A DNA stretch of 64,000 nucleotides, from NCBI GenBank assembly GCA_964545855.1, contig CAZJHD010000010.1:1-64000 (forward strand), read 5' to 3'. The position numbers and the translations under genes were made by a program. Positions 33,920-43,050 of the stretch are shown piece after piece. How positions within the stretch are numbered: the first letter of the stretch is position 1; the number at the start of each line of letters is the position of its first letter. Under the pieces are notes generated by a model. It searched no databases. It was not told the DNA's origin and saw only the letters and a list, made by a program, of their open reading frames with translations. The DNA is from CAZJHD01 sp964545855. Its GTDB lineage: Bacteria > Planctomycetota > UBA1135 > JACQFD01.

Positions 33920-35152
33920 CTACGACGACGCGGAGCGCGCGTACTGCTCGAGGGCCTGGTTCTGCCGGTGGAAGTCCGTCTCGCTCGTGCCGAGCGGCGA
34001 CTTGAAGAACGCCGCCAGATGGACGAGCGCCCCCGCCTCCCGCCGGCGCTTCGCCAGCTCGGCGAGGCGCACGAGGTCGAGCACGAGGGGCGCCGCCAGC
34101 GCCGAGTCGCTGCCGCTCCACGTGAACTGCAGGGTCATGCGCGTTCCGAGGAAGCCTCGGAAGTGCACGAAGTCCCAGGCCGTCTTCCAGTCGCCGAGCG
34201 ACGGGACGTAGTCGATCCCGACTCGCGTGTGCAGATCCGGCGAATCCGCGAGCAGGCGCCGGAGCGCGTCGTCCTTGTTGGCGACCTTGCTCGCCTTGTG
34301 GCTGGGATCCTCGAGCGTGGCGCCGTCGCCATTGCCGAGCATGTTGTAGCCCTCCCACGCCAGCACCCTCAGGTTGCGGTCGCGGAACAGCGGAGCGAGG
34401 ACCGTCTTCACGAGCGTTTCGCCCGTCTTCCCGTCGCAGCCCGCGTGGGGCACACCCCGGAGCCGCGCGAGCTCGTCGAGACCCGCCGGCCGCGCCCCGA
34501 GGGACGGCGTGAAGTTCACGTAGGGACACCCCGCGTCGATCGCCGCGAACGCATAGAGCGTGCTGGCGGGGATCGGTGCGCCGGCATCGAGGTCGCGCTG
34601 GAATCCCTGCAGCGTCGCCCACGACTCCGGGGTCGCGCGTCCCGCCTCCGTGCTGGCGAGGTTCACGACGACGATCTCGTCGAGGGAGTGCTCGGAGCGG
34701 AAACGCCCCAGGGCCGCCTGCACGCGTGCGACGAGGTCGCGGGGCGGGAGACCCCGCGCCTCCAGCGACTCGGGGCAGTAGCGCGACTCGTCCGAGACGG
34801 CTCCGTCGGGCGCATCGAGGAACCCGGGAACGATGCGCCGGTCGATCTCGTCGAGACCCGCTCGCTCCGCGTCGACGAAGTCCTTCGGCACGACCCACTG
34901 CGAGCTCATCTCCGCGGCGGTCTCGCGCAGCGGCCGGCGCGCCACGTCCATTCCGCCGAGAACGAGGTCCGACGGGTTCACGAGCGGCACCCCGGCGAAG
35001 GGACGGCGCTCGGTGACCATCCCCGTGCGATCGATCCGCCCGCTCCGAATCCCGAGGACGCCGAGCGACGCGCAGGTCGCCACGCTTCCCCGCGCCCCGA
35101 TCAGGAACGCTCCGACGCGCGCGGGCGGGGGAGGCGTCGAATCGGTGGTCAT
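33920..35152 (-). CDS. ino1: Inositol-3-phosphate synthase
   Basis: The ATG at 35152 overlaps the stop of the upstream membrane protein gene (ATGA). The 410-residue protein begins RVGAFLIGARGSVATCASLG, the NAD-binding loop. Family motifs follow: EIVVVNLASTEAG, YAFAAIDAGCPYVNFTPSLG, GVPHAGCDGKTGETLVKTVL, VLAWEGYNMLGNGDGATL and KTAWDFVHFRGFLGTRM, then WSGSDSALAAPLVLDLVRL. It converts glucose-6-phosphate to 1L-myo-inositol-1-phosphate in the cytoplasm, the first step to inositol lipids and other inositol compounds. The length fits the bacterial/archaeal group. The mannosyltransferase-like gene follows at once. Confidence 0.92.
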   Translation of the reverse strand: MTTDSTPPPPARVGAFLIGARGSVATCASLGVLGIRSGRIDRTGMVTERRPFAGVPLVNPSDLVLGGMDVARRPLRETAAEMSSQWVVPKDFVDAERAGLDEIDRRIVPGFLDAPDGAVSDESRYCPESLEARGLPPRDLVARVQAALGRFRSEHSLDEIVVVNLASTEAGRATPESWATLQGFQRDLDAGAPIPASTLYAFAAIDAGCPYVNFTPSLGARPAGLDELARLRGVPHAGCDGKTGETLVKTVLAPLFRDRNLRVLAWEGYNMLGNGDGATLEDPSHKASKVANKDDALRRLLADSPDLHTRVGIDYVPSLGDWKTAWDFVHFRGFLGTRMTLQFTWSGSDSALAAPLVLDLVRLAELAKRRREAGALVHLAAFFKSPLGTSETDFHRQNQALEQYARSASS

Positions 35153-36198
35153 CGTCGGGTCTCGCCCGGCGGGAGGGCGTCGCGAGGGCCGAGAAGGGTA
35201 CGCCGCGAGGCGATGCGCGCGAAGTAGTCGCGAACGACGCCGTCGAACCGCTCGGGCCATCCCGAGCCGGACAGAACGGCGGCCTCCTCGGATCGAGCGA
35301 CGTCCTGCGAGGGGTTCGATCCCTCGGGCTCCTCTCCGGACACCCCGTTCCCGGAGCCCGCCGGCCCTCCGAGGGCCGATGGATCGCCGACGGCCCGCGC
35401 CTCCGCGGCGGGGCCCGCCGTGCCGCTCGCCGCGAGTCCGCTCGCCCGCCGTTCGAGCCTCCATCGGGCCCGCTCGACCCAGGCCTCGAGTCTCCCGGAC
35501 TCGGCGGGGTTCATCGGCTCCGACGCCAACGCGGGTCCAACCCACTCACGCAAGGCGTCGACGAGCGCGACCTCCGCCGCCGCGCGCTCCTCGCGCCCCG
35601 TCGCGGAGGCGGCCCGTCCCGCCGCCGCGGCCACGGCGGAAGCCGCGCCACCGGGGCCGTCGCCCTCGTGCCCGATCTCCCCGGAGACGACGGCGAGCCG
35701 CGCCGCCTCGGCGATCGCCGTCGACCGCGCAAGGGGCGTCGCGACGCGTCGCGGCGCGAGGATCGGCAGCACCAGCAGGAGTGCGAGACCGAGCGCGGGC
35801 GCGAGGAGAGCGATGCCCGCGTCGCGTCGGACGAGACCGGCGGCGTCCCGGCCGCCGAGGGCGTCGACGGCCTCCCGAGCGCTGAGCGCGCGGAGCTCCG
35901 ACGATCCGCCAGCGTCCACGGCGCCGAAGGCCTCCGTGCCGAGCCTCCGATCGAGGCTCGCGACGGCGGCTGCCTGCGTCGTCCGACGAAGCGCGAGCAC
36001 GCCAACGCCGACGCCTGCCACGAGAGCCGCGCACCAGGCGTCGGCGGACGCGGTGTCGGGCGACGCCCAGGAGGCGAGGGCTCGGGTGCCGAGCGACGCC
36101 GCCACGGCGAGTCCGGCGGCGCGCAGGCGCGTGTGGCGCGCGAGGCTCCGCCGAGCGGCCTCCACGCCGCGTGTCCATTCGAGGAGGCTCGCCGGCAT
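35149..36198 (-). CDS. Membrane protein of unknown function
   Basis: The ATG at 36198 gives 349 residues. Three hydrophobic segments are visible: LRAAGLAVAASLGTRALASW (about 25-45), WCAALVAGVGVGVLALRR (about 57-75) and IALLAPALGLALLLVLPILA (about 130-150). After them comes a long Ala/Glu/Arg-rich, probably helical or coiled region (150-270), a Gly/Ser-rich low-complexity stretch, and a C-terminal segment WPERFDGVVRDYFARIASRR. The paired N-terminal helices, a third helix and a large soluble tail recall DUF4175-type proteins, but I cannot assign it. It lies 5 bases after the YdjY-like gene and overlaps ino1, so it belongs to the same transcript. Confidence 0.65.
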   Translation of the reverse strand: MPASLLEWTRGVEAARRSLARHTRLRAAGLAVAASLGTRALASWASPDTASADAWCAALVAGVGVGVLALRRTTQAAAVASLDRRLGTEAFGAVDAGGSSELRALSAREAVDALGGRDAAGLVRRDAGIALLAPALGLALLLVLPILAPRRVATPLARSTAIAEAARLAVVSGEIGHEGDGPGGAASAVAAAAGRAASATGREERAAAEVALVDALREWVGPALASEPMNPAESGRLEAWVERARWRLERRASGLAASGTAGPAAEARAVGDPSALGGPAGSGNGVSGEEPEGSNPSQDVARSEEAAVLSGSGWPERFDGVVRDYFARIASRRTLLGPRDALPPGETRR

Positions 36199-36203
36199 CG
36201 CGC

Positions 36204-37121
36204 TCAACGCTTCGATCCGCTCTCCCCCGCCGGGGCGTCCGGCGCCTTCGGCGGCACGTAGGCGGGAGGCGCCAGCCGCGGCACGAGCGGGACGACGGGA
36301 TCCTCGGCGCCGAGAAGAAGAGTCACCGGGAGCGGCTCCGACGGGACGAGGGTCCAGTTCGGCTGGTAGATCTCGAAGTCGCCCTCCATCGCGAAGGGAT
36401 GAGGCTTCGGATAGGCGATCACGGGAGCGCCCCCGAATCCGCAGGAGCCGAAGTTCCCGTCGGCGTTCGAGCCATAGGTCAGCACGTCGCGCGAGGATCT
36501 GGGCTCCAGCATCATCGAATCGACGAAGACGAATCGGGCGTGCGGGATCGTGCGCCCCTCGGGACGCTCGAACACGAGGTCCTCGATCCGATGGCGATGG
36601 AATCCCCGGTCGTCGTTCCACTCGACGAGGACGAGCACTCCGTCGCCCGTCCCGGCAATCACGTCGTAGGGAGTGGCGCCCGCGGCGATCTCCTCCGCCG
36701 TCGGCTTCGTCTCCTTCGGCTTGCGCACGGGTCCCGTCCCCTTCTCGACGCCGAGGGAGTGCAGAGCGGCCGCGACGTCGCTCGGTCGCGCGTCGATCGC
36801 CACGAGGGACTCGTAATGGGAGCCCCGCTCGGCGGTCACGAGATACTCGAGGGGCTGTCGCGGGGCGCAGAAGCGTCCCCGCAGCGCGACGAGCTTCCGC
36901 TCCCGATCGATCACGACTCCCGCGCTCTCCATGCGGGCATCGAACTCCCGGAGCGATGCTTCGCTGGCGCGAGCCTCGCGCGCGACGTCCGCGGGAGGCC
37001 GATCGGGCGCGGGGACAGGACGGCCTCCGTCCTGAACTCCGGCTCGGGGGGCGGCCGGCTCGACGAGCGGGCCGTGGAGGAGGAATCCGAGCAGGGCGGC
37101 AGGGACGACGGCGAGTCTCAT
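36204..37121 (-). CDS. Secreted YdjY-like domain protein
   Basis: The ATG at 37121 gives 305 residues with a signal-type start (MRLAVVPAALLGFLLHGPLV). A basic/Pro linker and helix precede VVIDRERKLVALRGRFC, then RGSHYESLVAIDARPSDVAA and ALHSLGVEKGTGPVR, the pattern of YdjY-domain proteins. VLVLVEWNDDRGFHRHRIED and RFVFVDSMMLEPRSSRDVLT follow. The family is widespread and uncharacterised; it is likely periplasmic. The gene is 37 bases after the HEAT-repeat gene in the same operon. Confidence 0.65.
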   Translation of the reverse strand: MRLAVVPAALLGFLLHGPLVEPAAPRAGVQDGGRPVPAPDRPPADVAREARASEASLREFDARMESAGVVIDRERKLVALRGRFCAPRQPLEYLVTAERGSHYESLVAIDARPSDVAAALHSLGVEKGTGPVRKPKETKPTAEEIAAGATPYDVIAGTGDGVLVLVEWNDDRGFHRHRIEDLVFERPEGRTIPHARFVFVDSMMLEPRSSRDVLTYGSNADGNFGSCGFGGAPVIAYPKPHPFAMEGDFEIYQPNWTLVPSEPLPVTLLLGAEDPVVPLVPRLAPPAYVPPKAPDAPAGESGSKR

Positions 37122-37158
37122 GGGGTGTGGAACGCGTCTCCGCGACGCGCGGTTGAGA

Positions 37159-40100
37159 TCAGCGGGATTCGACGGAAGGGCCGGGAGGGAGGCTCTCCCC
37201 GGAGCCGAGGAGCTTCTCGCGTAGACTCGCGAGGTGGCGGCTGCGCCGGACGTCTCCGCGCCACGCGGGGTCCTCCTCGAGGAGCCGCCGGACGATCGCC
37301 TCCGCCTCGTCGAGGCGGCCCATGGACGCGAGGGCGCTCGCGATGCCGAAGCGCGTCGCGCGGTCGGAGACGATCCCCTCGCCCTCCAATCCGCGGGCCG
37401 CGCGGAAGCGGGCGAGGGCGCTCTCCGCATGACCGCCGGCGAGAAGGTGCCACGCCGCCTGCTCCTGGACCGTCCGGTCGAGCGGCGCGAGCTCGGACGC
37501 GCGCTCGACGATCTCGCGGGCGCGATCGAGGAGACCTCCCCTCTCGAGAGCACCCGCCAGGTTGAGCAGCACGCGCGCGTCGAGGCGGCCGCGGACGAGC
37601 ACGCTCTCGAGCCGGCGCTCCGCCTCGTCGGAACGACCCGCCGACAGGTCCGCGTCGATGCGGGCGATCTCGGCGGCGCAGGAGAGCCAGACGCGGGGGT
37701 GATGCCCGGTGCGCGGCTCCGTCGGCCCGAAGGCCCTGCCGAAGGCCGCGTCGGCGAGACCGGCCGCGGCGAGGCGGTGTGCACGCTCGAGATGCGCCGC
37801 GGCGACGTCTCGGTCGCGTGCAACCGTTCCGAGGAGCAGCGCCGAACGGAAGCGCACGTTGCATCGCGCGTCCGATAGCGCGGCGGCGCGGGCCAAGCGC
37901 GCGGACGCGGCGGGGAGCGTCGCGCTCCACGCCTCGGCGACGTCCGCCAGGAGCGTCGGGTCCGCGAGGGCGAGCAGGCCTCGGGTCTCGATCCGCTCGA
38001 GTGCCTCCTGGACGGCTCCGTCGGCGCGACGGCCGATGCGCAGGATCGCCCCGACGATCTCTCGCTCCCGGTCGTAGCGGCGGCGGCGCTCGAAGGCGCT
38101 GCGTCGCTCGTCCGCATCGACCAGACGCTCCTTCGCATCGCGGAGAGCCCGCTCGAAGAGACCCGACACGAGCCACGGCACGCCGAGCGTCGAACGCGTG
38201 GCCCCGAGGCTCGCGGCGACGGCGCGGACGATCTGCTCCTGCTCGTCGGCGGACGGCTCGTCGCCCCGAGTGGCGGCGACGCGGAGGAGCGCCTCGGCGG
38301 CCGTGTCGCCTCCCCGGCTCCCGAGCGCCTGGATCGCCTCCAGGCGCGAATCGAGGCTCCGATCCCCGCGCGCGACGCTCGCCAGGAGATCGATGGCCTC
38401 GTCGCCCGCCACCGCCGGCAGGTCGCGGATGGCGTCGGACCGGCTCTCGTCGCTGAAGCGCGCCTCCGTGTCGAGCGCGAGGAACTCGACGAACTTCCGG
38501 CGCCACGGGCTGTTGCTCTCGGCGAGCGCGTCGAAGGCGCGCCGTCGCGCGTCCCCATCGAGGGCCCGCACGAGCTGCGCCAGCGTGCGCACTCCCTCCG
38601 CGTCGCCGCGCCGCGTCGTCGCGATCGCGGCTTCGATCCGTACCGCGACCGCCGACGGAGGCCGCAGGAGGTCGGCCAACAGGGGATCACCCGGGACGAG
38701 AGCCGCGAGGCCCCGCGTGGCCTCCGCCGAGAGATCCGCGTCGATCGATCGGTCGGCGCGCGCGCGCACGCGGAGGAACGCGACGGCCGGCTCGCCGCCG
38801 ATGCGGGACACGGCGCGAAGCACGCTCCTCCGGCGCCGCCACGCGCCGTCGCCGTCTTCGTATCTCCCCTCCAGTTGCTGGGCGTGCGCACGATCGTGCT
38901 GCTCCACGAGCCGCCGCACGACCTCGGCGTCGCCCGAGAAGACGTCCAGCGCGAGGACGACGCTGTCGAAGGTCGAGACGTCGCCGCTCTCCAGCTCACC
39001 GAGGAGGAACTCCCGCGCCGTCGCATCGGGCCGGCGGCGGCCCAGCAGCTCGAGGAATTCGCCTCGCAGCGTGGCGTCGCTCTCCCGGGTGATCGCCTCG
39101 ACGCACCGCGCCGACGGAACGTCCGCGTCGTCGAGCGCCATCGAGAAGGCCAGGCGGCGAACCTCCTCCGCCTCGTCGGCGAGCGCTCGGTCGCAGAGCG
39201 CGGAGCTCGAGAGACCCGCGCTCGCGAGGAGCCGCAGAGCTTCGACGCGGGTCGACTCCCCGCTGGCTTCCCAGCGGGACACGATGAATGCGAGCAAGCC
39301 CTCCGGCGAGACGCGCCCGAGGAGCTCCAGCACGGAGGCCCGCTCGTCCTCCCGCGCCGGATCCATCCGGTCGAAGAGACGCTCCAGCGCCGCGCCCGGA
39401 TCGTCGGGCGCGAGGCCCGGAACGACCGACAGCAGGAGACGGAACGCGAAGCGCGTCGGCGACCGATCCACGAGGGCCTCGTGCACCGCCTCACTCGCTC
39501 GGGCACCGAGCGCCGCCAGACCGTCGGCCGCCGCCTCCTGCTCCGAGATCTCCGCTCCCTCGACGACCTCCTCGACGAGGATCGGGAGCGCCTGCTCCGG
39601 CGCGAAGGAAGCGCCCGCGCGCAGGAGCAGCGCGATCGCGGCGGCGCGCAGGTTCCGCGGCTCCGCCTCGCTCTCGGCCACGCGCCGCAGCTCCGGCGCG
39701 GCCCCCTGGATCGTCCCCTCGTCGCGCAGCACGCGGCACGCCCGCAGCCGGAGCCCGACGGGAGACTCGGGGTCGCCGAGGAACGGCGCGAGACGGCGAA
39801 TCCCCTCGGGGCCGCCGCGCGCGAGCACGTCGACGGCGCATTCTCGAACGGTCCCGTCGGGGTCGCTCAGGCGCGACGCGGCCTGCTCCAGGAGCTCCGG
39901 ATGCCCGATCCGGCCCGCCGCCTGGAGCGCGTCGCGCCGCACGTCGAAGAAGAGATCGCTGCACGGTGCAACGAGCGCCGCCTCCGCTCCCTCGCCCACG
40001 GCGCCCAGCAGCCGGGCGGACGCCGCCCGCACGCCCCGGGCGGGATCGCTCGCCGCGCTGCGCGCGAGAGCCAGCGCCTCCCCGCGCGCCGCGCCCTCGA

Positions 40101-40437
40101 GCCGCGAGGCTCCGCGGAAGAGCGCGTCGAGGGCCGCGACGCGGGTCCGCCAGTGCGGATCCTTGGCGGCGTCGCGGATCGTCGAGAGCGCCTCGGGCAG
40201 CGCGAGGGCGAGGAGCCGCGTCGCGCTCTCCACCCGGGCCAGGTCGTCCGTCGCGCGCAGACCCTCGGCGCACCACGCGATGCGCGCCGCGGCATCGTCC
40301 GGCGGACGCAGCGACGCGGGCACCAGGTCCGCGAGGGACTCGGCGAGGCTCGCAGGATCCTCGGCGCGAGGCGGGCCCCGGTCCCCGCCCGGAGCCGGCG
40401 CCAGCAGCGCGAGACCCGCCCAGAGCGCCGCCCTCAT
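37159..40437 (-). CDS. Large secreted HEAT-repeat protein
   Basis: The ATG at 40437 overlaps the stop of the NAD(P)H-hydrate dehydratase gene (ATGA). The 1092-residue product begins MRAALWAGLALLAPAPGG, a probable signal peptide. It then consists almost entirely of helical repeats of HEAT/PBS-lyase type: HWRTRVAALDALFRGASRLE, RGVRAASARLLGAVGEGAEA, FFDVRRDALQAAGRIGHPEL, TVRECAVDVLARGGPEG and SPVGLRLRACRVLRDEGTI. The last 250 residues shift to TPR-like repeats (DARVLLNLAGALERGGLLDR, RFGIASALASMGRLDEAEAI). Such solenoids are scaffolds for protein interaction. No catalytic motif is visible and the role is unknown. Confidence 0.8.
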   Translation of the reverse strand: MRAALWAGLALLAPAPGGDRGPPRAEDPASLAESLADLVPASLRPPDDAAARIAWCAEGLRATDDLARVESATRLLALALPEALSTIRDAAKDPHWRTRVAALDALFRGASRLEGAARGEALALARSAASDPARGVRAASARLLGAVGEGAEAALVAPCSDLFFDVRRDALQAAGRIGHPELLEQAASRLSDPDGTVRECAVDVLARGGPEGIRRLAPFLGDPESPVGLRLRACRVLRDEGTIQGAAPELRRVAESEAEPRNLRAAAIALLLRAGASFAPEQALPILVEEVVEGAEISEQEAAADGLAALGARASEAVHEALVDRSPTRFAFRLLLSVVPGLAPDDPGAALERLFDRMDPAREDERASVLELLGRVSPEGLLAFIVSRWEASGESTRVEALRLLASAGLSSSALCDRALADEAEEVRRLAFSMALDDADVPSARCVEAITRESDATLRGEFLELLGRRRPDATAREFLLGELESGDVSTFDSVVLALDVFSGDAEVVRRLVEQHDRAHAQQLEGRYEDGDGAWRRRRSVLRAVSRIGGEPAVAFLRVRARADRSIDADLSAEATRGLAALVPGDPLLADLLRPPSAVAVRIEAAIATTRRGDAEGVRTLAQLVRALDGDARRRAFDALAESNSPWRRKFVEFLALDTEARFSDESRSDAIRDLPAVAGDEAIDLLASVARGDRSLDSRLEAIQALGSRGGDTAAEALLRVAATRGDEPSADEQEQIVRAVAASLGATRSTLGVPWLVSGLFERALRDAKERLVDADERRSAFERRRRYDREREIVGAILRIGRRADGAVQEALERIETRGLLALADPTLLADVAEAWSATLPAASARLARAAALSDARCNVRFRSALLLGTVARDRDVAAAHLERAHRLAAAGLADAAFGRAFGPTEPRTGHHPRVWLSCAAEIARIDADLSAGRSDEAERRLESVLVRGRLDARVLLNLAGALERGGLLDRAREIVERASELAPLDRTVQEQAAWHLLAGGHAESALARFRAARGLEGEGIVSDRATRFGIASALASMGRLDEAEAIVRRLLEEDPAWRGDVRRSRHLASLREKLLGSGESLPPGPSVESR

Positions 40438-41339
40438 CGGCCGCGCCGCGCCGCGCGGCGCATCGCGGCGGGCAGCTCGTCCAGCAGATCGGTCGCGACC
40501 ATCCCCTCCGGGCCGAGTCGCGCCGCCGCGAGGTCCCCCGCGAGCCCGTGGACGTGGGCGCCGAGGGCCGCGGCGTCGAAGGCCGCGAGCCCGCGGGCGA
40601 GGAACGCCGCCACGATGCCCGTCAGGACGTCGCCCGAGCCTCCCGTCGCCATCCCGGGATTCCCCGTCGTGTTCCGGCGCGCGCGCGCGGCGTCGAGCAC
40701 CAGCGTGCGATGCCCCTTGAGGAGGACCGTCGCTCCGGTCGCGTCCTGGAGCCGCCACGCGGCCTCCTCGCGAGCCGATTCCACGCGCGCCACGGAGACG
40801 CCGAGGAGGCGCGCCATCTCCCCGGGATGGGGCGTGAGCACGGTCGCCGCGCGCCGGCGCCGGATCCGCGCAAGGGCGCCTCGACGGCCCGCGCCGGGAG
40901 CGAGGACGTTCAAGGCGTCGGCGTCGAGGACGAGGGGCACGTCGATCGCTTCCACCACGGCCCGGACGCAGCGCGCGACCGCCTCGTTCGCGCCCAACCC
41001 GGGGCCCATCGCGACGGCGTCGAACCCCCGCGACCGCTCGACGATCGCCGCGGCCGCCGCGGGCGACGGGCTTCCGTCGCGGCCGGCCGGCAGCGGCATG
41101 AGCGTCTGGATCGTCACCCGGGCGCCGAAGACGGCGAGGAGGGGCTTCGGCACGGCGAGCGTGACGAGCCCGGCTCCCGCCCGCATCGCCGCCAGGCTCG
41201 CGAGGAGCGCGGCACCTGGCATCGTGGCCGAGCCGGCAACGACGAGCACGCGGCCGAGGTCGCCCTTGTGGGCGCTCCGGCTCCGCGCCGGCAACACCGC
41301 GAGCCGGGCGCGACGACGGCGGTCAGACGGGCTGGACAA
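40434..41339 (-). CDS. nnrD: ADP/ATP-dependent NAD(P)H-hydrate dehydratase
   Basis: The product is 301 residues (ATG at 41339, overlapping the asparaginase gene by 17 bases; a start further inside is possible). It repairs hydrated NADH/NADPH using ADP or ATP in the cytoplasm. The ribokinase-like fold is recognisable by GDLGRVLVVAGSATMPGAAL, AMRAGAGLVTLAVP, DAVAMGPGLGANEAV, VPLVLDADALNVLAPGAG, ATVLTPHPGEMARLLG, TVLLKGHRTLVLD, NPGMATGGSGDVLTGIVAAF and LGAHVHGLAGDLAA. The epimerase domain that is fused in many bacteria (NnrE part) is absent; this is the stand-alone dehydratase. Confidence 0.92.
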   Translation of the reverse strand: MSSPSDRRRRARLAVLPARSRSAHKGDLGRVLVVAGSATMPGAALLASLAAMRAGAGLVTLAVPKPLLAVFGARVTIQTLMPLPAGRDGSPSPAAAAAIVERSRGFDAVAMGPGLGANEAVARCVRAVVEAIDVPLVLDADALNVLAPGAGRRGALARIRRRRAATVLTPHPGEMARLLGVSVARVESAREEAAWRLQDATGATVLLKGHRTLVLDAARARRNTTGNPGMATGGSGDVLTGIVAAFLARGLAAFDAAALGAHVHGLAGDLAAARLGPEGMVATDLLDELPAAMRRAARRGR

Positions 41340-42336
41340 GCTCCTGCCGGCCGGTCACCAGGCCGGCCGCGTTGCGGATCTCCGGATCGCCGAAGGACGC
41401 GAGCGCGCGCAGACCGGCCGCGTCGACGAAGCCGTGGGCGCGCAGGGTCGCCACCACCGGCAGCTCGTACCCACGGCTGGAGCCGTCCTCCACCTTGATG
41501 GCGAATCCCGCGGCGCGCCCTCGCACACCGAAGGCGTAGACCCCCTCGGCTCCGTTCTTCGGGACGACGCGGCCGCCGCTCGCGCGAAGGATCGCCGCGC
41601 ACAGCCGTCCTTCGCCGGAGTACACCTCCGGATGGGCGGCGATGGCGTCGCGGATGCGCTCCAGGTGCGGCGCGATCTCGCCGGGCGCCTGCTCCGGATT
41701 CGCGAGACGCGCGAAGCCCGTGGCGAGCGCTTCGAGGGATGGCCGGAACGTGGGCGCGGAGCATCCGTCCACCCAGCCGTGAGGGGAGGAGTCCGGCAGA
41801 TCGAGCGCGAGACCCACGACCCGCCGCACGAGCCGCTGGGCCGGAGAATCGGGATCGAGATACGCCTCGGGATCGCCGCCGAGATGAATCTGGGTCAGCA
41901 GGAACGCGGCGTGCTTGCCCGAGCAATTGTGGATCGACGGGGACGCGGGCGCGCCCGCGCGGTGATGCTCCCGCAGCTCCGTCTCGCCATAGGGTTCGGA
42001 CGACCCGCATCGGAGCGCGTTCTCCGCGAGACCCGCCCGGCCGAGCATCGCCAGCGCGATCCGGCGATGGCGCGCCGAGCCGTTGTGGGAGGCCGAGGCG
42101 AGCGCGATCTCCTCGGCCGCGCACCCGAATCGGTCGGCGGCGCCGCTCGCGAGCAACGCGACCGCCTGGAAGGGCTTGGTGCAGGACCGCGCGAAGACGG
42201 GAATGCCCGGATCTCCGGCGCTCGCCGTGCGGCCGCCGTCGCGCAGGACCATCCAGCCCCGGTGCAGGCACTCCAATTCCTCTCCGCGTCGTCGGGTCAC
42301 GAGCGGAACCGCGGTCGACGCGGAGGATGCGGCCAT
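41323..42336 (-). CDS. Asparaginase (thermolabile/rhizobial AnsA type)
   Basis: The ATG at 42336 gives 337 residues. Motifs of the asparaginase II family (Rhizobium etli type, unrelated to E. coli AnsA/B) are clear: VLRDGGRTASAGDPGIPVFA, RSCTKPFQAVALLASGAADR, SASHNGSARHRRIALAMLGR, SIHNCSGKHAAFLL and GWVDGCSAPTFRPSLEALAT. The Ser/Lys of SCTKPFQ and the SxHNGS and HNCSGKH blocks form the active site. The enzyme hydrolyses L-asparagine to aspartate and ammonia in the cytoplasm. It is the first gene of the seven-gene minus-strand operon down to 32489 and is divergent from the bifunctional-nuclease gene with 119 bases between starts. Confidence 0.88.
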   Translation of the reverse strand: MAASSASTAVPLVTRRRGEELECLHRGWMVLRDGGRTASAGDPGIPVFARSCTKPFQAVALLASGAADRFGCAAEEIALASASHNGSARHRRIALAMLGRAGLAENALRCGSSEPYGETELREHHRAGAPASPSIHNCSGKHAAFLLTQIHLGGDPEAYLDPDSPAQRLVRRVVGLALDLPDSSPHGWVDGCSAPTFRPSLEALATGFARLANPEQAPGEIAPHLERIRDAIAAHPEVYSGEGRLCAAILRASGGRVVPKNGAEGVYAFGVRGRAAGFAIKVEDGSSRGYELPVVATLRAHGFVDAAGLRALASFGDPEIRNAAGLVTGRQELVQPV

Positions 42337-42455
42337 CGCTGGATTCGAGCACGCCCGGACCCCGGGAGGAAGCGGCGCCTCGTCCTCCCGGCGCGGAGGG
42401 TGACGCCGCGCCGGCAGTTGACGGCACCCCGGCGGCGTCCGACTCTGTCTCCCCG

Positions 42456-42848
42456 ATGATCGAGATGCTGCTCTGCAGGGTCATCCTCCGCGAGAACGGA
42501 GACGACCAGTACGTCTTCCTCCGCGAGAAGGGCGGGAAGCGGTCGTTCCCGATCGTCATCGGCCGCGCGGAGGGGCGCGAGATCTGGAACCTCGTCAGCA
42601 AGTCGAAGACCCATCGGCCCATGACCCACGAACTCCTCCGGAACGCCGTCGACGCGCTCGGCGCGACGGTGGAACGGGTGGTCGTGAACGACCTCGACAA
42701 GGGCACCTTCTTCGCGCGCGTGGTGCTCTCCCGGAACGGGGAGACCATCGAGCTCGACGCGCGGCCGAGCGACGCGCTCGCGCTCGCGACCCGGACGAAG
42801 GCTCCGATCTACGCCTCGGAGCACGTCATCGATCTGGCGACGAACTGA
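42456..42848 (+). CDS. Bifunctional nuclease family (DUF151) protein
   Basis: The ATG at 42456 gives 130 residues. The sequence MLLCRVILRENGDDQYVFLR, RSFPIVIGRAEGREIWNLVS, RPMTHELLRNAVDALGATVE and TIELDARPSDALALATRTKA is the full DUF151/bifunctional nuclease core. Members have been reported with DNase and RNase activity, but the physiological role is unclear. It is a small cytoplasmic protein. The gene is short, alone on the plus strand and followed 82 bases later by tRNA-Ser. Confidence 0.88.
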   Translation: MIEMLLCRVILRENGDDQYVFLREKGGKRSFPIVIGRAEGREIWNLVSKSKTHRPMTHELLRNAVDALGATVERVVVNDLDKGTFFARVVLSRNGETIELDARPSDALALATRTKAPIYASEHVIDLATN

Positions 42849-42930
42849 CTTCGCGGCGTGCGCCGCGCGGCGCCGCCCGTCCTTCGCAGTGGACTCTCCG
42901 CGCCGCGCCGCGCGAGAATCGACGCTCCTC

Positions 42931-43019
42931 GGCGGGTTGCCCGAGTGGCTGAAAGGGGCTGCCTTGAAAGCAGCCAGGCCCTAAGTGCCTCGAGAGTTCG
43001 AATCTCTCACCCGCCGCCA
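42931..43019 (+). tRNA. tRNA-Ser (anticodon TGA), CCA encoded
   Basis: The acceptor GGCGGGT pairs with ACCCGCC (43009-43015), followed by discriminator G and encoded CCA ending at 43019. The anticodon stem-loop is GCTGC-CTTGAAA-GCAGC, giving anticodon TGA. A long variable arm (type II, as expected for Ser) and the T-loop GTTCGAATC are present. It reads UCA and related serine codons and is not the selenocysteine tRNA, which would carry TCA. Confidence 0.96.
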
Positions 43020-43050
43020 ACGCCCCGCGCGCGGGCGCACGCGCCGCGGA

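Noticed and set aside
42931..43019. tRNA-Sec (selC) to match the Sec-TGA genes
   Set aside because: The anticodon is TGA and the arms are those of tRNA-Ser, not the long acceptor and TCA anticodon of selC.
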